A stretch of DNA of 12,588 nt from Bacteriovoracaceae bacterium UBA1018 (GTDB lineage: Bacteria > Bdellovibrionota > UBA1018): NCBI GenBank assembly GCA_002291495.1, contig DBAE01000281.1, positions 11,351 to 23,938 on the forward strand, in the 5' to 3' direction. Within the stretch, counting starts at the first letter, position 1. Every line of letters starts with the position of its first letter. The position numbers and the translations under genes are program-made. This document shows, piece by piece, positions 6,591-12,588 of the stretch. The notes below the pieces were generated by a model. The model saw nothing but the letters and a program-made list of their open reading frames with translations, searched no databases and was not told the DNA's origin.

Positions 6591-7064
6591 TCAGAACTCG
6601 TTACGTCGACCGAATAACTCTTCTAAGTAATACCGAGAGTACATCTCATAGAGCTGTCCATCGATTTTGATCGGATTCATTAGACTTACCGGAACACCAG
6701 TATCGTCTCTTTCAGCTACGTGTTTGCGTCTTAGCACGCAGTGACCAAGCTCGTGGAACACAAGCTCTTCGCGCTCTGCTTCGTCAATGCGATTCCAGAC
6801 TGCTGGACTGATCGTTACAGTAGGTGTCGTTTCAGGGGCTACTTCGCATACTCCTCTTTCTAATGGGTTTGCGAGTACACCGAACTTCATAATGAGGTCT
6901 GTCACTTTGACAGGCTCTCCATAGTCTGCCGAAAGCTGTTCAAAACGCTGCACATAGGGAGCAAAGTCCCCTACGTCAACGACTTGCTCGCGCTCTTTCT
7001 TTCCGCAAGCGGACAGAGCGAACATAGCTAACCCCAATGTAAACAGTCTAAGTTGAAAATTCAT
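6591..7064 (-). CDS. Lipoprotein with metzincin-like zinc metallopeptidase signature
   Basis: 157-residue lipoprotein. The signal peptide ends in the lipobox LSAC, so C20 is the lipidated residue. The mature domain carries HELGHCVLRRKH (H104, E105, H108, H115), a zinc-peptidase HExxH with a further His seven residues on, followed by SLMNP (127-131), which resembles the Met-turn of metzincins. The spacing to the third His is one residue longer than HExxHxxGxxH and the Gly is absent, so it is a metzincin-like variant, not a textbook member. C73 and C109 might form a disulfide. The ATG at 7064 is chosen because it starts the signal peptide; GGTGG upstream is a plausible Shine-Dalgarno, and the longer frame to 7154 would bury the signal. 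It is convergent with the HAMP gene, nine bases apart. The substrate is unknown. Confidence 0.82.
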   Translation of the reverse strand: MNFQLRLFTLGLAMFALSACGKKEREQVVDVGDFAPYVQRFEQLSADYGEPVKVTDLIMKFGVLANPLERGVCEVAPETTPTVTISPAVWNRIDEAEREELVFHELGHCVLRRKHVAERDDTGVPVSLMNPIKIDGQLYEMYSRYYLEELFGRRNEF

Positions 7065-7139
7065 ATCACCACCAACGTGCAACAAAAAATGAATATTGAA
7101 CTCTTTTAGTATCCGCCAAAAGGAGGATCTTGAAAAGTG

Positions 7140-7153
7140 TGTCCACGTTGACA
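7140..7153. promoter_or_regulatory. 14-base interrupted palindrome upstream of the metallopeptidase lipoprotein
   Basis: TGTC-C-ACGT-T-GACA is symmetric at every position except the two single spacer bases. It lies 76-89 bases before the lipoprotein ATG in the 178-base gap to the glycosyltransferase gene, where a dimeric repressor could bind. No factor is identified and a chance occurrence is possible. Confidence 0.3.
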
Positions 7154-7242
7154 TGCCCTTTACTTTATCGTGAGGTGAAATATACGAATTTGGAAGTATT
7201 TAAGATGAATGAATCTAAATTTTATCAATTGAGCCGATTTAA

Positions 7243-8439
7243 TCAGATCCTATTTCTCTTTAAATGGGCTTTCTCGTAGAGCCTGAGTGTCTGCTCTAGG
7301 CGTATACGCCGGTCATAGAGACCCATGACATGAGCACGAGCTTTTTTCCCCATTTCAGCTCGCTTCTCTGGGTGATCGATCATAAATCGTATTTGTCTTT
7401 GCAGATCAAATGCGTCTTCTGGCTGCATCAATAAGCCATACTCTTCTTCACCGACGATTTCTGCCGCGCTCCCACCGCTCGAGATAATAATCGGACATTC
7501 CATCGCCATGGCCTCAATAGCAACTAGACCAAAGGCTTCTTGTTTGGATGGCATCACAAAGAGATCAAATGAATTCATGATCTCAGGGATATTTTCCTGA
7601 TATCCCGTAAATACAACTCGATCATCTAGCCTGAACTGAGAAACCATACTTTTGAGTTCGGAAAGGGAATTAGACGTTTGACCGAGAGTCTCCTCACCCA
7701 CAATGACAAATTTGAGCTTCTTTTCATGGGGCACTCGGTTAATCAGTCCCGCGGCCGCCTTAATAAATACGTCTTGACCTTTTGCGGGATCAATTCGTCC
7801 AACCAGACCAATGACCAGCGTATCCTGATCGGCTCCCCAGGCACTTCGTTGTTGTTGGGATTGAACCTTAGCAGGATCAAAGCGATTAAAGTCTAAGCCC
7901 AAATGCACAACGGGAACTTGTGCTTCGCTCAAGGGATGGGTTTCTATAATATTGTCCTGCAAAGTATGACTCATCACCACGAGCGCGTCGAGGCGTCCAT
8001 AGATCCATCGATGGTACAAGCTCTTCTTAGGATGTGAGTTCATGATGTGCCGAGAAGCAAATAAGGAGACCTTAGACTCAGTCCAAATCCAGGGAACGAT
8101 TGAGCCTAATAATGAAGTCTGATGCACATGGATCAGATTAATTCCTAGAGCGATCAACCGCTTCAGATCCTTCTTCAAATTAAGATCGAAGTGATCACGC
8201 GGACGGTAATCTAATATCTCGAGTTCCACTCCCGGATGCTTCTGTAGGTGTCGGTGGATGGGTGTATCTCTTAGGCAAAGAGCATGAACTTTAAAGCCTG
8301 AATTTAGAAGTTCGAGCGTATCGCTCGCCGCAACCTGTTCTAACCCCCCCCAAGAGTGAGAAATACAAACGGTCAGAACTTTGAGTTGTTTTTGTAAGGT
8401 AGAGGTTTTTTCAGATTTTGAGTTCACGCCTGATTTCAT
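7243..8439 (-). CDS. Glycosyltransferase family 4 (GT-B fold), LPS core or lipid A sugar transfer
   Basis: 398-residue retaining glycosyltransferase, probably at the cytoplasmic face of the inner membrane. The N-terminal Rossmann lobe begins at KVLTVCISHSWGGLEQVAA (20-38; WGGLE is the usual acceptor-side glycine loop). The C-terminal donor lobe has GLVGRIDPAKGQDVFI (211-226), VFTGYQENIPEIMNSFDLFV (276-295) and the EX7E motif, EAFGLVAIE (E301, E309), followed by GGSAAEIV. The first 19 residues are a polar extension. The ATG start lies inside the WaaF-like gene, a 29-base overlap, so translation is probably coupled. It is the last gene of the lipid A/core run. Sugar donor and acceptor cannot be read from sequence; LPS core extension is the likeliest role from context. 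Confidence 0.9.
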   Translation of the reverse strand: MKSGVNSKSEKTSTLQKQLKVLTVCISHSWGGLEQVAASDTLELLNSGFKVHALCLRDTPIHRHLQKHPGVELEILDYRPRDHFDLNLKKDLKRLIALGINLIHVHQTSLLGSIVPWIWTESKVSLFASRHIMNSHPKKSLYHRWIYGRLDALVVMSHTLQDNIIETHPLSEAQVPVVHLGLDFNRFDPAKVQSQQQRSAWGADQDTLVIGLVGRIDPAKGQDVFIKAAAGLINRVPHEKKLKFVIVGEETLGQTSNSLSELKSMVSQFRLDDRVVFTGYQENIPEIMNSFDLFVMPSKQEAFGLVAIEAMAMECPIIISSGGSAAEIVGEEEYGLLMQPEDAFDLQRQIRFMIDHPEKRAEMGKKARAHVMGLYDRRIRLEQTLRLYEKAHLKRNRI

Positions 8440-9514
8440 CCCAGACTTGATCCGTTTTCAATCCAATTAGACAACGAAACTTGAGCCCTGGCGGTTGTGC
8501 GCACGTGTTCTTCTCACAGGGCCAGCATCCGACAGGATTTATAGCTACCTGGACTTTACCGGGGCCAATAGGTCTAGTTCGGCGAGGATCTGCGGCACCA
8601 CAGACAATTTGCACAGAAGATCCACAAAGAGATGCCACATGAGCAAGACCAGACTCATTGCAGACAGTGACTTGTGCATTTTTAAAGATCGAAGACAAAA
8701 CGGGTACGGGACCTTGCGCAGTCACGTCATAAAGTTCTGCCTCAGAACTTTTGATCAGTTGATCGGCGAGCGGTGCTTCTTTTGGGCCGCCCACGATTAA
8801 TCCTGGCCAGCCGGTCTCTTTATAGATTGTTTCGGAAAGGGTGACAAAGTACTCCGTTGGCCAACGTCTCGAATCTGCTGTCGCACCAGGGGCAAGCACC
8901 CAATACGGCTTTTTCGGATAGTCGAGAGGTTTATGCTCAGGCCATGAACGATTTGGTCTAAACTCATCGAGCTCACCCGAGATATATTCGTCGAGCTCGT
9001 TTTCGGGTGCAACACCCCAAAACTCATTGGCGGATCGCCCTGGGATCAACTCCTTGGGCAAAAGATCGACATAGGACTGAGCACGATGGATCACTTGCTT
9101 ATCATTCCAATGCAAGCCCTCATTGAGTAAAAATCCACGCCCCTCATACCGATAACCTCGCCTGCGTTTAACCTGAGCTCGATACATCAGCCAAGCAGCG
9201 GACAACGAATTTGGCAGTGAGAAGCCAAGGTCCCAGGGACCTCTTTCTTTCAGAGCTTGCGCATCTTTTTCAATGACAGAAATCTTTTCAAGGAGTGAGT
9301 TTTTAAGTGGACGTGACAGCACATAGACATCGTTGACGAGATCTGCAAACTGCATCTCTTTGACCCAGGGTACACAAACCGAGGTGATATGTGCTTTTGG
9401 ATAAGCTTTTCTCAAATAGTAGAAAAACGGAAAAGCTAAAACTTGATCTCCAATCCAATTGGGTGCGCGGACCAAGATCTTTTGTGGTTGCTCGTTAAGG
9501 CTTCGGTGCTTCAC
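8411..9514 (-). CDS. waaF: ADP-heptose:LPS heptosyltransferase-like protein (GT9, WaaF type)
   Basis: GT9-family transferase that adds heptose from ADP-heptose to the LPS inner core on the cytoplasmic side of the inner membrane. Visible marks are KILVRAPNWIGDQVLAFPF near the start (the APNWIGD loop is characteristic of heptosyltransferase II), LGFSLPNSLSAAW, APGATADSRRWP (208-219), NESGLAHVASLCGS (286-299) and the C-terminal cysteine set CWPCEKNTC plus a fourth Cys (330, 333, 338, 348). At 367 residues the length is normal. The GTG at 9514 has AAGG nine bases upstream; the TTG at 9523 lies directly against that AAGG, so it is less likely. It overlaps the DUF3108 gene by 20 bases (29 from TTG) and the GT4 gene by 29. 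Heptosyltransferase I or III activity is possible. Confidence 0.88.
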   Translation of the reverse strand: MKHRSLNEQPQKILVRAPNWIGDQVLAFPFFYYLRKAYPKAHITSVCVPWVKEMQFADLVNDVYVLSRPLKNSLLEKISVIEKDAQALKERGPWDLGFSLPNSLSAAWLMYRAQVKRRRGYRYEGRGFLLNEGLHWNDKQVIHRAQSYVDLLPKELIPGRSANEFWGVAPENELDEYISGELDEFRPNRSWPEHKPLDYPKKPYWVLAPGATADSRRWPTEYFVTLSETIYKETGWPGLIVGGPKEAPLADQLIKSSEAELYDVTAQGPVPVLSSIFKNAQVTVCNESGLAHVASLCGSSVQIVCGAADPRRTRPIGPGKVQVAINPVGCWPCEKNTCAQPPGLKFRCLIGLKTDQVWDEIRRELKI

Positions 9515-10571
9515 CGTACTCAACCTTTTTTAAATCAGCTACGACAGTACCGATTCTTACTTTTGCTTCGAGCCTGACTAAAAGTCTGCGCTCGTCATCG
9601 GTAAACCAAACATAACTATCGCCACGTTTTTGTAGGATGCCTTGGTACTTAGTTTCTGGCTTCACGACGATGGTACGAATCTTACCTATTGGAGTTTCCA
9701 GATTTTCTTTTCGGACAACTTTGCAGACGGCATCCCAAGTTTTACCTTCAGAAATAACTGGGAACACGTACTCCTGTCCTTGAATCAAAGGCAGCGTTCG
9801 AAGGTAATACATTGCCGATAAGCTATCTTGAGAAAAGGGCGTCATCGGGAAAAAGTTTTTCGTCTCGGTGTAACCTTTTTTATGATGATTCCATTTATTC
9901 CAATAGAAGGTCTGGGCCTTTTCGGAGTCATAAAGTTCGAGCGAATCTCGAGTCTGTTTGCTCTCATCCAAAACTACACGAAAGCGATGAGAAAAGAGAC
10001 CATCATAGTCAAAGAAAGTCTCGATCCAATCATTGAGTCGATAGAAAAGACTAAAAACCTTGGAGCTAACGGCGGTTCCTTTGACGTGGTAAACTTTGCG
10101 ACCATTGATCTCTTTATGAGGCAAAACCTCCAAAGTAAAATCTCCTGCCGCTAAACCAAAATAAGTAATTTCATAGGTTAGTTTTTCACCGATCCATATT
10201 GGATCTTTTACCGGACGACGAGATGGATATTTGATCGGAGCTTTAGCGACTGGAGAAGCACTCGGCGAAGGACTGACCTTTTGATCGGCCGCACTTTTCG
10301 CTGCTTCAGCCTTTTGTTTCTGTTTTCCTTTTTTTGTCGGCGCTGGAGAAGGGCTTGGTACGGCGACAGGAGATGGAGAGGGAGTAGCTTCAACAGCTTC
10401 TTTCACTTCGAACTTATCTTGCATGTCCTGAGGCAACTCTTTTGGAAGCTCACCTAGGCCAACAGACGTAATCGACTTTGAAGCACATCCGGGAGCCAGC
10501 CCGATAAAAGTGCCCAACGTTAAAATTAACCAAAAATTTTTGGATCGTGATTGATCTGTTGTCCAATTCAA
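9495..10571 (-). CDS. DUF3108-domain lipoprotein within the lipid A operon
   Basis: 358-residue envelope protein. A hydrophobic segment (13-27) ends in LAPGC, an acceptable lipobox with Cys 29 lipidated. A Pro/Ser/Ala/Lys-rich linker with PSPSP runs (about 62-112) separates the anchor from a beta-rich DUF3108 domain (about 125-352). Family-like parts are GEKLTYEITYFGLAAGDFTLEV (beginning at 128), GRKVYHVKGTAVSSKVFSLFYRLNDWIETFFDYDGL in the middle, and LVRLEAKVRIGTVVADL near the end. The start TTG 10571 is chosen because GGGGAG stands seven bases upstream; a GTG at 10589 would put that sequence inside the gene. It lies between lpxL and waaF on the same strand, overlapping the latter. DUF3108 has no established biochemical role; the context suggests LPS transport or assembly, which is inference. 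Confidence 0.85.
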   Translation of the reverse strand: MNWTTDQSRSKNFWLILTLGTFIGLAPGCASKSITSVGLGELPKELPQDMQDKFEVKEAVEATPSPSPVAVPSPSPAPTKKGKQKQKAEAAKSAADQKVSPSPSASPVAKAPIKYPSRRPVKDPIWIGEKLTYEITYFGLAAGDFTLEVLPHKEINGRKVYHVKGTAVSSKVFSLFYRLNDWIETFFDYDGLFSHRFRVVLDESKQTRDSLELYDSEKAQTFYWNKWNHHKKGYTETKNFFPMTPFSQDSLSAMYYLRTLPLIQGQEYVFPVISEGKTWDAVCKVVRKENLETPIGKIRTIVVKPETKYQGILQKRGDSYVWFTDDERRLLVRLEAKVRIGTVVADLKKVEYGEAPKP

Positions 10572-10598
10572 AGTGACTTCTCCCCTCACTCTGAAACG

Positions 10599-10604
10599 AT
10601 CATA
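10599..10604 (-). promoter_or_regulatory. Possible internal -10 element for the DUF3108/waaF/GT4 segment
   Basis: The complement reads TATGAT (5 of 6 to TATAAT), about 28 bases before the TTG start, with the GGGGAG ribosome site between. The expected -35 position holds TTCTTT, a poor match. It lies just downstream of a run of eight T on the coding strand (complement of 10617-10624) after the lpxL stop, where some transcripts may end. Tentative. Confidence 0.25.
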
Positions 10605-10633
10605 GCGGGTAGTTATAAAAAAAAGAACTCATT

Positions 10634-11572
10634 TCATTGTCTTGCGCGACCCTGAGACCACTCGTCGGCTTTCAGCGGGGATAGATCCCCCTTGAAGCGT
10701 CGATGAATCCACAACCACTGTTCAGGATATTGACCAATATGGGTCTCAAGTAGTGCCGCGTAGCGAGCGGTATTCGCAGCTAACTCAAACGAGGCATCTG
10801 GATGAGCTTCCCATTCTAACGGTTTGCAGATTTCCACATGAAACCTTCCGTCCTTAGTCCGATGATTGACCACCGGCAAAACAACTGCACCCGTTCGCTT
10901 GACGAGGGTAGCAACAGCGAGCTGCGTGCCTACGGGTATCCCGAACACAGGTACTCGTACTCCAACGGGCGGTCCCGCGTACTGATCCAGCACAAACCCA
11001 ATAGTCCCATTTTTCTTGAGATGAGACAGGACGTCCCTAAGGGTACGCGGTTCATAGGTTGCCCGCACTCCACACAGAGCTCGCCCTTTTTCTACCGCCT
11101 GGTGGAGCCATTCCGGTTTCAGATGTTTAGTGACAAGCATGATGTCGATGCCTTCGAGCGCACCACGAGCAGCCATGATCTCCCAATTGCCCACATGGCT
11201 TGCAAGCATAATTACGCCCCGCCCTTTGGCCTTAGCTTCTCGCCAATGCTCGACACCAGAAATCGTTGCATATCGATTACAGAATCGTTTCATAGGCCCA
11301 AAGAGCATGAGGATCTCTAACACGAGATTTCCAAGATGAAAGTAGGAGCCCTGTGCTAAGTCGCCAGCTGGAGTCGTAGTTTTTAGAGCTTGGCTTTGAA
11401 ACGCAATTTTTAGATTATCATCCACAACTTTGCGCCGCAGATTGATCTGCATCAGGATAAATCCTAGGAGATTACCCCAAAGTACGCCTAGTCTACGGGG
11501 CTGAACATAATAGACCCAAGTGAACGCACGCAAAAGATATAGAACAATTAACCCCACAATTTTTGAGTCCAT
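10634..11572 (-). CDS. lpxL: Lipid A biosynthesis acyltransferase (LpxL/HtrB family)
   Basis: 312-residue inner-membrane acyltransferase that adds a secondary acyl chain to lipid A. An N-terminal hydrophobic helix (about 4-24) anchors it. The catalytic HX4E is SHVGNWE (H126, E131). Downstream family blocks are GTIGFVLDQYAGPPVGVRV (189-207), then VPVFGIPVGTQLAVA, GAVVLPVVNHRTKDGRFHVE, and YPEQWLWIHRRFK (282-294), the conserved C-terminal motif. The ATG at 11572 has AAGGAT nine bases upstream and overlaps the end of lpxK by 25 bases, so the two are probably translated together. Family assignment is firm; whether it works as LpxL, LpxM or LpxP (substrate order and chain length) cannot be told. 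The C-terminal tail ADEWSQGRARQ is not conserved in general. Confidence 0.93.
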   Translation of the reverse strand: MDSKIVGLIVLYLLRAFTWVYYVQPRRLGVLWGNLLGFILMQINLRRKVVDDNLKIAFQSQALKTTTPAGDLAQGSYFHLGNLVLEILMLFGPMKRFCNRYATISGVEHWREAKAKGRGVIMLASHVGNWEIMAARGALEGIDIMLVTKHLKPEWLHQAVEKGRALCGVRATYEPRTLRDVLSHLKKNGTIGFVLDQYAGPPVGVRVPVFGIPVGTQLAVATLVKRTGAVVLPVVNHRTKDGRFHVEICKPLEWEAHPDASFELAANTARYAALLETHIGQYPEQWLWIHRRFKGDLSPLKADEWSQGRARQ

Positions 11573-12513
11573 TGCTCATATCCTTGCTCAAAAACGACTT
11601 TCGGTTCAAGCACCACTACTCTGTCGCCCTGGATCCCTAGTGCTCTCCATTTGACCCAATCTTTACCTGTTACCAGAACTTTGCATTTTGAGTCGGTGGC
11701 TTCTTTCAGGATCTTTTCGATGTGCTCACCTGTATACTGCGCATGATCAGTAAAGCTGAGATGCCGTGCAATCGAATAACCTGCCTCTCGAACTGAAAGT
11801 TCTACTGAGTGAGGATCACCCACCCCGCTGACCAGCCAATACGATTGACCACCGGCTGGGGCAATTGGGATTTCAAATCTCACTTTAAGCCGAATCGCCC
11901 CTGCTTTCAGATGCATCTGATCCCAAGCAGGCTCTACTTGTCCCTTAGTCCAAATCAAAACATCAGCAAAACGAAGCGCCGAATAAAAGTCGCGATAATA
12001 GGTCTGCCGATGAGTTGCTGAAGTAAGAGCGACGACTTCGAGATCTTTCTTAATTTTCCAGTGCTGAAATCCGTCATCCAATAGAACCAAATCTATTTTT
12101 CCACCGGATCTACTCTGGAGCTGGCTCTTGATTTGTTCAAAACTTGCGATGCGATCTGAACCCACTCCAATCCAAACATCAGGAACCAGGTCATGAATTA
12201 AAGCTGCCTCATCACCACACAGAGCTGGATCAGGTTGACGATCATCAGGCGAGATGACCCCCCCAGTATGCTCCCATGCCCCGCCGTAACCCCGAGTGAG
12301 AATACAAACAACGAGTCCACGCGAGTTTGCCTCGCGAGCAATCTGAGAGACGAGTGGAGTTTTTCCTGCTCCACCCGCCTGAATATTTCCCACACTGATG
12401 ACTCGTGCGGGTAGTGTTCTTTGCTTAAGCAGTTTGATCGATAAAGAAGAGCGAACACATCGTGACAATGAGGACCATATTAACGACGAGAACCATATGA
12501 AAACCCCCTTCAT
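11548..12513 (-). CDS. lpxK: Tetraacyldisaccharide 4'-kinase (LpxK)
   Basis: 321-residue membrane-associated kinase that phosphorylates the 4' position of the lipid A disaccharide. Residues about 4-20 form the membrane helix. The P-loop is VGNIQAGGAGKTP (41-53); then TRGYGG (73-78), CGDEAALI (99-106), GSDR (118-121), LLDDGFQH (144-151), SFTDHAQY (253-260) and VTGKDWVK (281-288), where most members read TEKD. The stretch after DGFQH reads YYRDFYSALRFADVLIWTK and lacks the common LPAGxLRE motif, a divergent acceptor region. ATG 12513 shares ATGA with the stop of the upstream gene, favouring this start over ATG 12546, which would add 11 residues and overlap more. It overlaps lpxL by 25 bases. 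Confidence 0.95.
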   Translation of the reverse strand: MKGVFIWFSSLIWSSLSRCVRSSLSIKLLKQRTLPARVISVGNIQAGGAGKTPLVSQIAREANSRGLVVCILTRGYGGAWEHTGGVISPDDRQPDPALCGDEAALIHDLVPDVWIGVGSDRIASFEQIKSQLQSRSGGKIDLVLLDDGFQHWKIKKDLEVVALTSATHRQTYYRDFYSALRFADVLIWTKGQVEPAWDQMHLKAGAIRLKVRFEIPIAPAGGQSYWLVSGVGDPHSVELSVREAGYSIARHLSFTDHAQYTGEHIEKILKEATDSKCKVLVTGKDWVKWRALGIQGDRVVVLEPKVVFEQGYEQWTQKLWG

Positions 12514-12588
12514 ACATTGATCTCGCGCGCCCTGAGATTTCTCCATACAGTTAAAATCTCTCGAGCTGCGCTGTTACTAGGACTATGG
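12510..12588 (-). CDS. C-terminal end of an upstream gene in the lipid A operon (possibly waaA)
   Basis: Only the last 25 codons are in the window, an uninterrupted frame on the minus strand ending NLRAREINV and a TGA that overlaps the lpxK ATG (ATGA). The residues NSAAREILTVWRNLR look like an amphipathic C-terminal helix. Kdo transferase (WaaA) is a frequent partner of lpxK and such a helix would fit its end, but 25 residues do not identify it; an MsbA-type exporter is another neighbour often seen here, though its usual C-terminus looks different. Confidence 0.55.
   Translation of the reverse strand, partial: HSPSNSAAREILTVWRNLRAREINV

Noticed and set aside
7197..7220. AT-rich imperfect inverted repeat around AGAT-GAATGA-ATCT downstream of the GT4 gene
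   Set aside because: The stem is short, AT-only at its ends and interrupted; it does not look like a terminator.
9828..10154. 108-residue plus-strand open frame opposite the DUF3108 gene
   Set aside because: It is antisense to a well-supported coding region, with no signal or motif of its own.
10320..10390. PSPSP-coding repetitive stretch in the DUF3108 gene
   Set aside because: It is low-complexity linker coding sequence, not an inserted repeat or mobile element.
10838..11320. 160-residue plus-strand open frame opposite the acyltransferase gene
   Set aside because: The minus-strand frame has unmistakable LpxL-family motifs over its full length; the plus-strand product shows no domain and is a shadow.
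1..12588. CRISPR arrays, tRNA/rRNA genes, transposases, phage or integron signatures
   Set aside because: I looked for them on both strands by reading and found none.

Overview
The window looks like chromosomal DNA from a Gram-negative, LPS-making bacterium. I infer the Bdellovibrionota / delta-proteobacterial neighbourhood. The grounds are a Ser/Thr kinase with the HRDVSPQN catalytic loop typical of those groups, several small secreted proteins and lipoproteins, and a compact lipid A/LPS-core operon with a DUF3108 lipoprotein inside it. The placement comes from gene content only and was not searched. No rRNA, tRNA, CRISPR array, transposase or integrase was seen. No gene-free stretch exceeds 300 bases.

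Left part (1-3807). An unidentified reading frame enters from the left edge. It is followed by a small secreted protein gene (330-848). Convergent to that is an inositol-monophosphatase-family gene whose product carries an N-terminal export signal, which is unusual for this family. Upstream of it on the same strand is a cupin/AraC-type regulator, divergently arranged with an NmrA-like NAD(P)-binding protein that it probably controls.

Middle (3823-7064). A membrane-anchored Ser/Thr kinase with a PEGA-like C-terminal domain is divergent from a two-gene unit. That unit encodes a secreted coiled-coil protein with two CxxC motifs, coupled by an ATGA overlap to a two-helix membrane protein that ends in a HAMP domain and has no output domain. 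This cluster could be a small envelope-sensing module. Next, on the minus strand, is a lipoprotein with a metzincin-like zinc-protease signature (HELGH plus SLMNP).

Right part (7243-12588). One minus-strand run, read right to left, holds the end of an unidentified gene (possibly waaA), lpxK, an LpxL-type acyltransferase, a DUF3108 lipoprotein, a WaaF-like heptosyltransferase and a family 4 glycosyltransferase. Most junctions overlap by 3 to 29 nt. Together they cover 4'-phosphorylation and acylation of lipid A and extension of the core. The DUF3108 lipoprotein is the member without an assigned role.

The most interesting points are two promoter-like sequences placed so that transcription would begin almost at the ATG (330 and 5692), suggesting leaderless mRNAs for secreted proteins; the kinase / CxxC protein / HAMP cluster; the exported IMPase; and the DUF3108 lipoprotein in the lipid A operon.
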